Shown here: positions 16,539 through 25,058 of the stretch, piece after piece
Position numbering within the stretch: the first letter of the stretch is position 1
Layout: every line of letters starts with the position of its first letter
Source: Pseudonocardia sp. ICBG1293
GTDB taxonomy: Bacteria; Actinomycetota; Actinomycetes; Mycobacteriales; Pseudonocardiaceae
NCBI RefSeq assembly: GCF_020131355.1
Contig: NZ_JAHLEL010000047.1
Location: 248,001 to 312,000, forward strand
Length of the DNA: 64,000 bases
Direction: 5' to 3'
Position numbers and translations under genes: made by a program
The notes under the pieces: generated by a model
What the model saw: only the letters and a program-made list of their open reading frames with translations
The model's database searches: none
What the model was told of the DNA's origin: nothing

Positions 16539-17114
16539 ATGGCACGGGAACGCGCGACCGACACCGCCGCCCTGGTCGCGGCGGCCGGCGAGGCCTTCCG
16601 GCGCAAGGGCTACCGCAACGCCACCATCGACGACATCGCCGAGGCCGCCGGCATCTCCCGGCCGACGGTCTACAAGTACACCCGGAGCAAGCAGCACCTC
16701 CTCGACCTGATGGTCGAGGAGGTCACCGGCGACCTGAGCAGGCGGCTCAAGCTCGTCCTCGAGAGCGGTGAGCCGCCGGAGACCCGGCTGCGGGGGATGA
16801 TCTCCGCGCACATCGAGGCCGCCTCCGCCAACCGCACCTTCTACGCCATCGTCTTCAGCGAGGAGGTCGAGCTGTCCGAGCAGGGCCGCGCCTCCTTCCG
16901 GGCCTGGGCGCACGACCGGACCCAGGACTTCCGGCTGCTGCTCGACGAGTGCCTCCCGCGGGAGGGAGGCATCGACACCACCATCGCGGCGAACCTGGTG
17001 ATGTCGATGCTGGCGACCCTCTACCGCTGGTACGACCCGTCCGGTGCGGTACGGCCCGAGCAGCTCGGTGAGCAGATCGAGAAGCTGCTCGGAGCGCTGT
17101 TCCGCGGCCGGTAG
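16539..17114 (+). CDS. TetR-family regulator
   Basis: 191 residues starting four bases after the CoA transferase, so probably the last gene of that operon. The N-terminal helix-turn-helix reads N-A-T-I-D-D-I-A-E-A-A-G-I-S-R-P-T-V-Y, residues about 25-45, followed by a variable ligand domain. It may control the ligase/thiolase divergent promoter through the ACTTA-type motif, which is an inference from position. The 3' 260 bases overlap, antisense, the C-terminal extension of the convergent dehydrogenase. Confidence 0.85.
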   Translation: MARERATDTAALVAAAGEAFRRKGYRNATIDDIAEAAGISRPTVYKYTRSKQHLLDLMVEEVTGDLSRRLKLVLESGEPPETRLRGMISAHIEAASANRTFYAIVFSEEVELSEQGRASFRAWAHDRTQDFRLLLDECLPREGGIDTTIAANLVMSMLATLYRWYDPSGAVRPEQLGEQIEKLLGALFRGR

Positions 17115-17967
17115 CTCCGGTCCGACGGCGGTACCCGGCTCCGGCGACGGGCCCGGCGTCGACCGGGAGGGCGACGCCGGTGACGAAGCGGGACTCGTCG
17201 CTCGCCAACCACAGCGCGGCGTGGGCGATGTCCTCCACCTCGACCCACGGCGTCGGCAGGAGCGAGAAGCTCCTCATCACGGGGCCGACGTCCTCGGCCG
17301 AGGGGTCCTCCAGGTCGGGTCGGAACAGCTGCCACGTGCTGCTGTTGTTGAGCAGCGGCGTGTCCGTGTTGCCCGGAAGGATCGCGTTGGACCGGATGTG
17401 GTGCTCGGCGGCCTCGTTGGCGAGGGCGCGCATCATCCCGACGACCCCGTGTTTGGCCGAGACGTACGCCGACATCCGGCTCGGCCCGCGGATGCCCGCC
17501 AGCGAGCTGGTCATCACGACCGATCCGCCGCCGGCCTCGATCAGTGCGGGCACCGCCGCCCTGACCGTCTTCCACACTCCCAGGAGGTTCACGTCCAGGA
17601 CCGTGCGGAAGACCTCCTCGTCGGCCTCCCACATCGTGGCCCGCTCACCGCCGATGCCCGCGTTCGCGCACACCGTCGTCAGGCCGCCGAACCTCTCGAG
17701 GGCCGTGGCCACGGCACCGTTCGTCGTCTCCTGGTCGCGCACGTCCCCGACGACCGTCTCGATGCGGCCACCCGCCGCCCGTACCAGGGCGGCGGTCCCG
17801 TCCAGGTCCGCCTCCGTCGGCAGTGGATAGCGGACATGGTCGTAGGACCCGCAGAAGTCGACGGCGACGACTGCGGCACCCTCCTGCGCGAAGCGCACGA
17901 CGGTCCCGCGCCCCACTCCGCGCGCCGCGCCCGTCACCAGCGCGACCTTGCCCTCCAGGCGCCTCAT
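16855..17967 (-). CDS. Mycofactocin-coupled type SDR oxidoreductase with long C-terminal extension
   Basis: The core has V-A-L-V-T-G-A-A-R-G-V-G-R and the insert Y-P-L-P-T-E-A-D-L-D-G-T-A-A-L-V before V-V-G-D-V-R-D, typical of mycofactocin-dependent dehydrogenases that hold NAD tightly and pass electrons to mycofactocin. Catalytic Ser and Y-V-S-A-K follow. Normal members end shortly after T-G-V-A-L-P-V-D-A-G at about residue 277. Here no stop follows and the frame runs about 95 more basic, low-complexity residues antisense through the TetR gene. A lost stop is likely. Start at 17967 has GGAGGGGGG upstream. No mycofactocin biosynthesis genes lie in the window. Confidence 0.75.
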   Translation of the reverse strand: MRRLEGKVALVTGAARGVGRGTVVRFAQEGAAVVAVDFCGSYDHVRYPLPTEADLDGTAALVRAAGGRIETVVGDVRDQETTNGAVATALERFGGLTTVCANAGIGGERATMWEADEEVFRTVLDVNLLGVWKTVRAAVPALIEAGGGSVVMTSSLAGIRGPSRMSAYVSAKHGVVGMMRALANEAAEHHIRSNAILPGNTDTPLLNNSSTWQLFRPDLEDPSAEDVGPVMRSFSLLPTPWVEVEDIAHAALWLASDESRFVTGVALPVDAGPVAGAGYRRRTGATGRGTALRAASRSAHRAARAVPHRTGRTSGRGSPASTSPGSPRWWCRCLPPAGGTRRAAAGSPGSGRAPRPGRRRGPARTARPPR

Positions 17968-17998
17968 CGTCGCCCCCCTCCCGGTCGTTCCCGTCCGG

Positions 17999-18427
17999 TC
18001 ACACCGACGCCCCGGGTCCACCGGCACCCTCCGGGACCAGGGCCAGGGCCGGCGCCCCGAGGGTGGGGGCGAGGCGGTTCTGCAGTGCGACCACGGCGGC
18101 GAGCGGACGAGCGAGCACGGTCATCGTGCGGACCCGGCCCGCCGGGTCGAACTCCAGGCGGTCGACCGCCTCGATGGGGTGCGCGTCGACCGTCCCCGTC
18201 AGATGCACCGCGACGTGGATCTCACCGGTGAGCACCTCGCCGAACGTGAGGTCGTCGATGATCGAGCTCAGCAGTCCGAGCACCGCGGTGGCGGGTCCGG
18301 ACCCCACGATCGGCTCGTCGAGGATCGGGCTGTTCAGCACCACGTCGGCGGCCAGGACTGCCTGCATCCGTTCCGGATCCCCGCTGTGCACGGCGTCCAG
18401 GAAGGTGCGGATCGGCTCGTCGGTCAT
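17999..18427 (-). CDS. SnoaL/NTF2-like protein
   Basis: 142-residue protein with the pattern of the NTF2-like/SnoaL fold: an opening helix I-R-T-F-L-D-A-V-H-S-G-D-P-E-R-M and strands ending in F-D-P-A-G-R-V-R-T-M-T-V. Such small proteins serve as isomerases, hydratases or binding proteins, and no catalytic residue set is obvious here. I chose ATG 18427 with AGGAG upstream over the longer frame. It lies 31 bases upstream of the mycofactocin-type dehydrogenase and downstream of an acyl-CoA dehydrogenase, all leftward, so probably one operon. Confidence 0.7.
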   Translation of the reverse strand: MTDEPIRTFLDAVHSGDPERMQAVLAADVVLNSPILDEPIVGSGPATAVLGLLSSIIDDLTFGEVLTGEIHVAVHLTGTVDAHPIEAVDRLEFDPAGRVRTMTVLARPLAAVVALQNRLAPTLGAPALALVPEGAGGPGASV

Positions 18428-18577
18428 GTCTGTGCTCCTCTTCCTCGGGGGGCGCCACGTCACACGGCACCTCCGGCTGATCTCTCGGTTCTCGCTCCAC
18501 CCGGGGGGCGGTCCGGCGGCACCGTCCGGTCCTGCCCTCCCTCCCGAGTCCGATGTGGACACTATTGGCGAGCGACG

Positions 18578-19825
18578 TCATCCCGCCGGGGACGGGGTCG
18601 ACGTCCTCGCCACCGCCTGGCGCCGCAGCTCGTCGCGGGCCAGGGCGTTCTTGTGCACCTCGTCCGGGCCGTCGGCGAACCGCAGGCTCCGGATCGCGGC
18701 GTAGGACGCGGCCAGTGGCAGGTCCTGGGAGAGGCCACCCGCTCCGTGCACCTGGATCGCCTTGTCGAGGATCCACTGGACGGTGCGCGGGGTGGCGATC
18801 TTGATCGCCTGGATCTCGGTGTGGGCGCCCCGGTTCCCCACCGTGTCCATCAGCCAGGCGGTCTTGAGGACCAGCAGCCGTAGCTGCTCGACCCGCACCC
18901 GGGCCTCGGCGATCCAGTCGCGCACCACACCCTGCTCGGCGAGCGGCCGGCCGAAGGCGATCCGCTCGTCGGCTCGGGCACACATCGCCTCGATCGCCCG
19001 TTCGGCGACCCCGATGGCCCGCATGCAGTGGTGGATGCGCCCCGGCCCCAGCCGCGCCTGCGCGACACCGAAGCCGTCGCCCTCGCCCTGCACGAGGTTC
19101 GCGACCGGGACCCGGACGTCGGTGAAGGTCAGCTCGGCGTGCCCGCCGTGCTCGTGGTCGTCGTATCCCAGGACCTCCATCCCCCGGACGACCCGCACCC
19201 CGGGGGTGTCCCGGGGGACGAGGAGCATCGAGTGCCGACGGTGCCGCGCCGCCGCCGGGTCGGTCATGCCCATCACCACGAACACCGCTGCGTTCGGGTT
19301 CATCGCGCCGGTGATCCACCACTTGCGTCCGTCGACGACGTACTCGTCACCGTCGCGCGTGATCCGGGTCGAGATGGTGGTCGCGTCCGACGACGCCACG
19401 TCGGGCTCGGTCATCGCGAACGCCGACCGGATCTCCCCCGCCAGCAGCGGGTCGAGCCACTGCCGCTGCTGCGCGTCGGTGCCGAACTCGGCCAGCACCT
19501 CCATGTTCCCGGTGTCGGGCGCCGCACAGTTCAGTGCGGCGGGGGCGAGCTGACCGACGCGTCCGGTGATCTCGGCCAGCGGCGCGTACTGGAGGGTGGT
19601 CAGACCCCCGCCGTGCTCCCCCGGGAGGAACAGGTTCCACAGTCCACGTCGCCGGGCCTCGGCCCGCAGCTCCGACAGGACCGGCACCGAGTCCCACGCC
19701 CAGCGGTCCGCCAGCTCACCGAGCTGGCGGGCGAAGACCTGCTCCGCGGGCCGGACGTGCCGGTCCATGAAGTCCAGCAGCTCCCGGCGGATCTCGGCGG
19801 TGCGCGGGTCGAGCCCGAAATCCAT
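18578..19825 (-). CDS. Acyl-CoA dehydrogenase (ACAD10/11-like)
   Basis: 415 residues. N-terminal D-F-M-D-R-H-V-R-P-A-E, flavin-binding F-A-M-T-E-P-D-V-A-S-S-D (about 136-147), R-K-W-W-I-T-G-A and the terminal helical bundle with H-G-A-G-G-L-S-Q-D. The A-M-T-E-P-D-V-A-S-S-D variant and R-I-H-H-C-M-R motif are typical of the ACAD10/11-like branch, which acts on unusual or hydroxylated acyl-CoAs. It leads the leftward group with the SnoaL-like and mycofactocin-type genes. Its upstream region carries ACTTACCAGTTAGT at 19956-19969, resembling the ligase/thiolase promoter motif. Confidence 0.87.
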   Translation of the reverse strand: MDFGLDPRTAEIRRELLDFMDRHVRPAEQVFARQLGELADRWAWDSVPVLSELRAEARRRGLWNLFLPGEHGGGLTTLQYAPLAEITGRVGQLAPAALNCAAPDTGNMEVLAEFGTDAQQRQWLDPLLAGEIRSAFAMTEPDVASSDATTISTRITRDGDEYVVDGRKWWITGAMNPNAAVFVVMGMTDPAAARHRRHSMLLVPRDTPGVRVVRGMEVLGYDDHEHGGHAELTFTDVRVPVANLVQGEGDGFGVAQARLGPGRIHHCMRAIGVAERAIEAMCARADERIAFGRPLAEQGVVRDWIAEARVRVEQLRLLVLKTAWLMDTVGNRGAHTEIQAIKIATPRTVQWILDKAIQVHGAGGLSQDLPLAASYAAIRSLRFADGPDEVHKNALARDELRRQAVARTSTPSPAG

Positions 19826-19955
19826 CGTCGGTGTCTCCTTCGTCGCCCCGGGGCCGGTGTCGAGCGGTGGGTGCCGGCGACGCCCACCTCGTCGACCCCG
19901 TGACCGACGGGGTCGCCCGGCAGGGCGCGACGGTCGGTGGCCGACCCTGTCAAAT

Positions 19956-19969
19956 ACTTACCAGTTAGT
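19956..19969. promoter_or_regulatory. Candidate operator upstream of acyl-CoA dehydrogenase
   Basis: ACTTACCAGTTAGT, partly palindromic (ACTnACnnGTnAGT), 12 of 14 bases like the site at 6622-6635. It lies 131 bases upstream of the 19825 start in a local AT-rich island. A common TetR regulator for both promoters is plausible. Confidence 0.45.
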
Positions 19970-20048
19970 CAAAGCACTGTGCTCTCCATGACCCCGCCCC
20001 GGACGCGTGGTTCGCACACCGGGAGCGGCTCCCGTCGGCGGTGCCCCG

Positions 20049-20669
20049 TCATGGCGCCGCCCGTCCGTGACCCGCTCGACAGGCGGACGGGTGCCCGGCA
20101 CCCCCACCCGTCGCGAGCCCGGCGAGGAGCAGGTCCACGAGCTGCGGCGCCAGTCCCCCGCCGAGGGGGGCGTGTCCGAAGAGATGCCGCAGCACGAGAG
20201 GGCCTGCGACGGCGTCGATCACGAGCTCCGGATCGACGTCGCGACGAACCTCTCCGCGCTCCACCGCGGCGCGCAGGCTCACCAGACATGCCTCGCGCCG
20301 CGGCTGCCAGAACCGTTCGAGGAAGCGGGACCTCAGTTCCGGGTCGTCGGCGAGATCGGCCACCAGCGCCGGCAGCACCCGCCCCGTGTCCGCATCCCCG
20401 AGTGCCGCCCCCAGCGCCTCGACGTGGGCGGTCAGATCACACGCCACGCATCCGGTATCGGGCTCGACCACCCCTGCACGCTCCTCGGCGAGTGCGTCCA
20501 CGACGAGATGACGCAACGAGGGCCACCGCCGACGGACGGCCGGCGTGGTCGTCCCGGCCCGGTCCGCGACCCCCTGCAGGGTGAGCCGCGTGTAGCTGTT
20601 CTCGGCCATCAGGTCCCGGACCGCGGCCAGCACCGCTGCGCTGACACGTTCGTCCCGTGGACGGGGCAT
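20049..20669 (-). CDS. TetR-family regulator
   Basis: 206 residues with helix-turn-helix Y-T-R-L-T-L-Q-G-V-A-D-R-A-G-T-T-T-P-A-V-R-R-R-W in the first 50 and a C-terminal domain of the TetR_C type (R-F-W-Q-P-R-R, D-P-E-L-V-I-D-A-V-A-G-P-L). It starts ten bases after the quinone-reductase gene ends, so the two form an operon. The strong palindrome at 21644-21667 in front of that operon is the likely binding site, implying autoregulation. The terminal segment after A-G-L-A is Gly- and Arg-rich and probably disordered. Confidence 0.85.
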   Translation of the reverse strand: MPRPRDERVSAAVLAAVRDLMAENSYTRLTLQGVADRAGTTTPAVRRRWPSLRHLVVDALAEERAGVVEPDTGCVACDLTAHVEALGAALGDADTGRVLPALVADLADDPELRSRFLERFWQPRREACLVSLRAAVERGEVRRDVDPELVIDAVAGPLVLRHLFGHAPLGGGLAPQLVDLLLAGLATGGGAGHPSACRAGHGRAAP

Positions 20670-20679
20670 CAGACCGCCC

Positions 20680-21627
20680 TCACGGGTGCAGCACCACCTT
20701 GCCGAAGGCGCCGCCGCGCTCGACGGCGCGCAGCGCTTCCGGGCCTGCTGCCAGCGGATACCGCTCCGCGACGATGCCGGTCACCTTTCCCGTGCCGACG
20801 AGCGCCGACACCCGCGCCCACGACGCCCGCAGGTCTGCCGCACCCACCGAGTTCAGACTGAACGCGTGCAGCGTCGGGGAGCTGTGGAACATCTCCACGA
20901 TCACCTCGAGATCGGCGCCGCTCGGTACCCCGCCGGCCGCCCCGCACAGCAGGTAGTGGCCGTTCGGGGCCAGCAGGCGGAGGTGGTCGGCGAGCTCCGG
21001 CCCGCCGACGGTGTCCACGACGATGTCGACGTCGCGTTCCAGGGCGGGCGCCTCGTCGCGACCGACCGTCCGCGTCGCCCCCGAGGCCAGGAGCGCCCGG
21101 GCGCGATCCGGACCGGACGTCACTGCGGTGACATGGGCACCGTGTGCCGCGGCGATCTGGGTGGCGAGAGCACCGATGCCGCCACCTGCACCCCGCACCA
21201 GGACCCGGCCGTCGGGCCCGATACCCGCACGGCCGAGCCCGATCTCGGCGACGAGCGCGTTGACCCCGAGCGCCACGGCGACGTCCGGCTCCATCCCGTC
21301 GTCGAGCGGGAGGACACGGTCGGCACTCACGGCCACGGCCTCCGCGAGCCCGCCGAAGGCCGGCAGCCCCAGGACCCGTTGCCCCACGAGGCCCGGCGGA
21401 ACACCGGGTCCTGTCGACTCGACCACGCCCGCGACCTCGAGGCCGGGCGACGAACCCGGACCGGGGAAGTAGGCGTAGAGACCCCGTGACGCCATCACGT
21501 CGACATAGCCGACCCCCATTGCCTCCGCGCGGACCACCACCTCCCCCGGGCCCGGCTCGGCCTCGGCCCCGTCCACCACCGCGACCGAAGCGGGATTCCC
21601 GCAGCCCCGCACCACCACTGCTCGCAC
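20680..21627 (-). CDS. Medium-chain NADPH:quinone reductase-like oxidoreductase
   Basis: 315 residues, GTG start with GGGAGG upstream. The N-terminal half has P-G-P-G-E-V-V-V-R-A-E-A-M-G-V-G-Y-V-D, the nucleotide-binding half V-L-V-R-G-A-G-G-G-I-G-A-L-A. No zinc-binding Cys cluster is present, so it is a zinc-independent MDR reducing quinones or enals with NADPH. Co-transcribed with the TetR gene downstream and preceded by a perfect palindrome. This arrangement is typical of an inducible detoxification reductase. Confidence 0.8.
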   Translation of the reverse strand: MRAVVVRGCGNPASVAVVDGAEAEPGPGEVVVRAEAMGVGYVDVMASRGLYAYFPGPGSSPGLEVAGVVESTGPGVPPGLVGQRVLGLPAFGGLAEAVAVSADRVLPLDDGMEPDVAVALGVNALVAEIGLGRAGIGPDGRVLVRGAGGGIGALATQIAAAHGAHVTAVTSGPDRARALLASGATRTVGRDEAPALERDVDIVVDTVGGPELADHLRLLAPNGHYLLCGAAGGVPSGADLEVIVEMFHSSPTLHAFSLNSVGAADLRASWARVSALVGTGKVTGIVAERYPLAAGPEALRAVERGGAFGKVVLHP

Positions 21628-21643
21628 CGTGTACCTCCCTCAT

Positions 21644-21667
21644 ACGTTCCGATACGGATCGGAACGT
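21644..21667. promoter_or_regulatory. Perfect palindromic operator, ACGTTCCGAT-4-ATCGGAACGT
   Basis: Two perfect 10-base arms separated by ACGG lie 16 bases upstream of the GTG at 21627, where a bound repressor would block transcription. The size and symmetry fit a TetR dimer, and the TetR gene of the same operon is the obvious candidate. Confidence 0.75.
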
Positions 21668-21685
21668 TACTCCACCCGTGCCGGA

Positions 21686-23248
21686 TCAGAGGCTGCAGTG
21701 GGTCTCCGCGACCGGCGTCCGTGGATCGATGAGGAAGTCCGACACCACCGCATCGACACAGGGACTGCCTCCGTAGAGCGCCACCCCGTGCTGGGCGCCC
21801 TCGACGGTCAGCAGGCTCCCGCCCAGCTGCCGGGCCATGACGATCCCTCCCTCGTGCGGGGTTCCGGGGTCACGGGTGACCGACACGGTCAGGGTGGAGG
21901 ACAGCTCGAGCGGGCCCTCCAGCCACGGCGACGGCCGGCTCGGCGGCGCCGGCCAGCCCTCGCACTCGTAGTGCGCCTGTGTCAACGGTCGGCCGGGGTC
22001 GAGGAACGGAGCGGCCGCACGAGCCCGGGTGCCCAGCTCGACCTCGTCCTCCGGGGTGCGTCGCGGGTTGTCCATGCAGCGGATGGCGAGGTTGGCGTCC
22101 ATGGAGGCCGATCCGCCGTAGCGGCCGTCGGCTCCCCGCCCCGCGGCGGCGTCGCGGAGGGCCAGCATCGCGTCACCACGCCCGGCGGCGAGCTCCGTCA
22201 GCCCTTCGACGAGCTGCGCTCGCTGAACGGGCTGGAAGAGGGACATGATCGTTCCCCACATGGCATCGGAGTAGGTCAGGCCCCGGCGGTCGGCGGTCGG
22301 CGCAGGCCGCGCCTGCAACGGGCGCGTGAGCCGCTGGAACTCCTCGACGGCGCGGGCCGGATAGGTGCCCAGCGGACAGTCCGCCTCGGCCATGCAGGTC
22401 GCGGCGAACTCGTCGAACGTCGCCCTCCACGCGGCGAACTGGGACAGCCGGAACTCCGCCTCGGTCCTGCCGGGGTGGACGGCACCGTCGATCACCAGTG
22501 CCCACAGGTTGTCGCCGAACTCCTGGGCGTACATCGCACCCAGCTCACTGCCGTAGCTGTATCCCAGGTAGGAGAGCTGTTCGTCCCCCAGCACCGCGCG
22601 CAGGACGTCCATGTCCTTGACGACGTTGCTGCTACCCACGCTGGTCAGCGCTTCCGCTCCGCCGCTGCCCTCCGTGCAACGGCGGGCCACCTCGCGAGCC
22701 GCCCCCTCGTCGGCGACGTCGAACTGGTACGGCGTCGGAGGCACGTTCCGGTCGGCCTCGGCGTCGGTGTAGCACGCGACACGCGGCGTCGACGCCCCCA
22801 CGCCACGCGGATCGAAACCGACCACGTCGAACCGCTCACCGACCGGGCTGTCGCGCCAGACCGGTCCGAGCGCCGCCGCGAGGCTCATCCCGGAGCCGCC
22901 CGGCCCACCCGGGTTGACGAGCAACGATCCGATCCTGTCACCGCGCGCCTTCACCCGGAGCAGCGCGACCTCTCCGCGAGAACCCCCAGGGTCGCCGTAG
23001 TCCAGGGGGACCTGGACCCGTGCGCAGTCGGTTCGGTCGTCGGAGTAGAGCTTCTCGTCCGCGAGCGACATCGCGTACGACGCGCACGGTTCGAACACGA
23101 TCCGCTGGTCGTAGAAGGTGGCGAGCGCCGACGGCACTCCGTCGGTCGCCCGCTGCGGCGTCCGCGATGCGTCCGGCGCGCCGCAGGCGGCGACGAGCAC
23201 CAGCGACACCACCCCGAGTGCGGGCAGCGTCGTGAAGTTGCGGGTCAC
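21686..23248 (-). CDS. Exported alpha/beta-hydrolase lipoprotein, tripeptidyl-aminopeptidase-like (S33)
   Basis: 520 residues. A hydrophobic signal ending L-V-A-A-C places the lipid-modified Cys at 22, so the protein is membrane-anchored outside the cell. Oxyanion region N-P-G-G-P-G-G-S-G (112-120), nucleophile Ser231 in G-Y-S-Y-G, Asp in T-R-D-P-G-T-P-H-E-G-G and His in A-Q-H-G-V-A-L. The C-terminal TAP-like domain ends in T-H-C-S-L. Relatives release tripeptides or hydrolyse small amides and esters. GTG start with GGGAGA. It follows the DUF2306 gene by 20 bases. A second copy of the family lies at the right edge of the window. Confidence 0.87.
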   Translation of the reverse strand: MTRNFTTLPALGVVSLVLVAACGAPDASRTPQRATDGVPSALATFYDQRIVFEPCASYAMSLADEKLYSDDRTDCARVQVPLDYGDPGGSRGEVALLRVKARGDRIGSLLVNPGGPGGSGMSLAAALGPVWRDSPVGERFDVVGFDPRGVGASTPRVACYTDAEADRNVPPTPYQFDVADEGAAREVARRCTEGSGGAEALTSVGSSNVVKDMDVLRAVLGDEQLSYLGYSYGSELGAMYAQEFGDNLWALVIDGAVHPGRTEAEFRLSQFAAWRATFDEFAATCMAEADCPLGTYPARAVEEFQRLTRPLQARPAPTADRRGLTYSDAMWGTIMSLFQPVQRAQLVEGLTELAAGRGDAMLALRDAAAGRGADGRYGGSASMDANLAIRCMDNPRRTPEDEVELGTRARAAAPFLDPGRPLTQAHYECEGWPAPPSRPSPWLEGPLELSSTLTVSVTRDPGTPHEGGIVMARQLGGSLLTVEGAQHGVALYGGSPCVDAVVSDFLIDPRTPVAETHCSL

Positions 23249-23268
23249 GTGGTCTCCCGGGGGATCGG

Positions 23269-24058
23269 CTACGGCAGGGTTGCCGGGCGGACGGCTGCCG
23301 CGCCGGGATCACCCTGCTGGAAGGTGGACCAGCGGACGCCGGGGAGCCCGCGCCGGGCGATGATCCATTCGGCGACGACGAGGTTGATCAGCCACCCCAG
23401 CCAGGGCGCGATCGTGTGCATGGCGTTGTCGAACAGCTCGGGGAACGAGGCCCCCGGGGTCGAACGGCAGCTGGAGGGCGATCAGCACCGGGAGTCCGGC
23501 GCGCAGGGTCACCGCGGCGTAGGACAGGGCGAAGGTGCGGATGGCCCAGGCCTGATGTTCGCGGAACCGGCGGCGGCGGGCCGCCCGGTAGGCCAGCCAC
23601 GCCGTCAGGCCCCATGCGACGTCCAGCAGGGCGTATCCGACGACCCCCCGGATGCCCAGCGAGTTCCAGAGCGATGTGGGCAGGCCCGTGAGGGCCGCCG
23701 CCCCGACCGCGAGCAGGTACACCCGGCCGACGACGCGATGGGCCCGCGGACTGCGCCTGCGCAGAGCCGAGGAGAACTGGAGCGCTCCGATGCCGAGAGC
23801 GACGGCGGCGGTGCCGACATGGATGAGGAACAGGATCCGGATGGGCGCCGGCAGCGTGCCGAAGTGTGAAGCGGCGCTGACGTTGTCCGGGGTCCGGGCC
23901 GCGACGGCGGCGAGCCCTTCGGCGTACTGGCCCCCGAAGAAGCCGGCCACTGCCAGCGCGATCAGGGCGAGGACGGTCCACGACCAGCGACGCCGTCCCG
24001 GACGGACGGGCACGGCGGTGTCCGGCGGCGAGGCGGGCGGGTGGGCGGTAGCGGTCAC
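23269..24058 (-). pseudogene. DUF2306-type membrane protein, frameshifted near C-terminus
   Basis: Four or more hydrophobic segments: W-S-W-T-V-L-A-L-I-A-L, I-R-I-L-F-L-I-H-V-G-T, V-G-R-V-Y-L-L-A-V-G-A and a late one. A H-x-x-x-G-x-V-Y type motif and R-E-H-Q-A-W-A-I-R are typical of the DUF2306 membrane family of unknown role. The frame breaks after L-P-F-D-P-G at the C-run 23451-23455, which has one base too many. The proper C-terminus, with F-P-E-L-F-D-N-A-M-H and A-E-W-I-I-A-R-R-G, continues in another frame to TAG 23269-23271. GTG 24058 has AGAGG upstream. Confidence 0.75.
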
Positions 24059-24254
24059 GGCATGCCTCTCGGGTGGGGCCGGGCGCGACGGCCCGGCAGG
24101 CGGTGTCGGAGAGCGGGCACGGTGAGCGGGACGGGTCGGCCGCCCGCACCGGCGGGGCCGGACCGCTCGACCGCGTGGCGGGCGCACGGCGACCGCCGTC
24201 GCTCCGCGGGTGCCGGCCACGGTCCCCGGACGGAGCCTCGGACGGATCCCGGTC

Positions 24255-25013
24255 TCATGCCGGGAGGGACGACCAGAACTCGTCGAGCGCGCGGGCGGCG
24301 CGGACCGGGTCCTGGAGCATCCACCAGTGGCCCAGCCCGTCGAGGACCACCGTCCGGGCACCGGCCCGGGCGGCCGCGCGGCGCCGCTGCTCGACGCTGC
24401 CGACCGCCTGGTCGTGAGTCGCGATCACGGCCAGGCCGTGCGGCGCCGCGGCCGGGAGATTCCTGCCCCGGTGGACGAGGGCGGGCTGGACGGCGGACCG
24501 GTAGAGCGACAGGATCGCCTCACCCATCCGCTCGTCCTGCCCCGCCGCGACCTCACCGGCGATGGGCTCGGGGATCCCGAGACCGACCAGTGCCGCGGCC
24601 CGTTCGGCCACGGGCGCGCCGACGAGCTGTGCGACGGCGTGCTCGCCGTCCCCGGGTGTCTGCCAGATCTGGGCCTGGGGATGCCAGACGTAGTCCGGCT
24701 CGAACACGCCGAGGACGTCGGTGACCCAGCTGCGCAGCAGTTCCGGGTGGTCCATGGCCACGGTGGTCGTGTGCCCACCGCCGAAGTCGTGGCCGACGAG
24801 ATCGACCGGGCCGTCGAAGCGGGCCAGCTCCCGGGCGAGCCAGTCGCGGTAGCCGTCCACGGTGGCCTCGAACCCGGTCGGGACCTCGGCGCCGAAACCA
24901 GGAGGACTGAGCCGGACGACGTCGTGGTGACCGAGCTCGGCGAGCTCGGCGAGCACGGGGGTCCAGATGGCGGACGTCTCCGGCACACCGTGCACGAAGA
25001 CCGTGGTGGTCAT
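24255..25013 (-). CDS. Alpha/beta hydrolase (epoxide-hydrolase/haloalkane-dehalogenase-like)
   Basis: 252 residues. V-F-V-H-G-V-P-E-T-S-A-I-W at the start is the His-Gly oxyanion motif with the following Trp, and D-L-V-G-H-D-F-G-G-G-H carries an aspartate nucleophile at G-H-D-F-G, as in epoxide hydrolases and dehalogenases rather than serine esterases. The catalytic His is in G-L-G-H-W-W-M. It lies 45 bases downstream of an SDR gene in the same direction and likely shares its transcript. Substrate unknown. Confidence 0.8.
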   Translation of the reverse strand: MTTTVFVHGVPETSAIWTPVLAELAELGHHDVVRLSPPGFGAEVPTGFEATVDGYRDWLARELARFDGPVDLVGHDFGGGHTTTVAMDHPELLRSWVTDVLGVFEPDYVWHPQAQIWQTPGDGEHAVAQLVGAPVAERAAALVGLGIPEPIAGEVAAGQDERMGEAILSLYRSAVQPALVHRGRNLPAAAPHGLAVIATHDQAVGSVEQRRRAAARAGARTVVLDGLGHWWMLQDPVRAARALDEFWSSLPA

Positions 25014-25058
25014 GTCATGCCCCCGGGCCCGGAGCCGGGAGCGTCGCGCCGACGGCTC

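Noticed and set aside
21629..23869. Long plus-strand frame opposite the S33 hydrolase
   Set aside because: No family motifs. The minus-strand lipoprotein is well supported.
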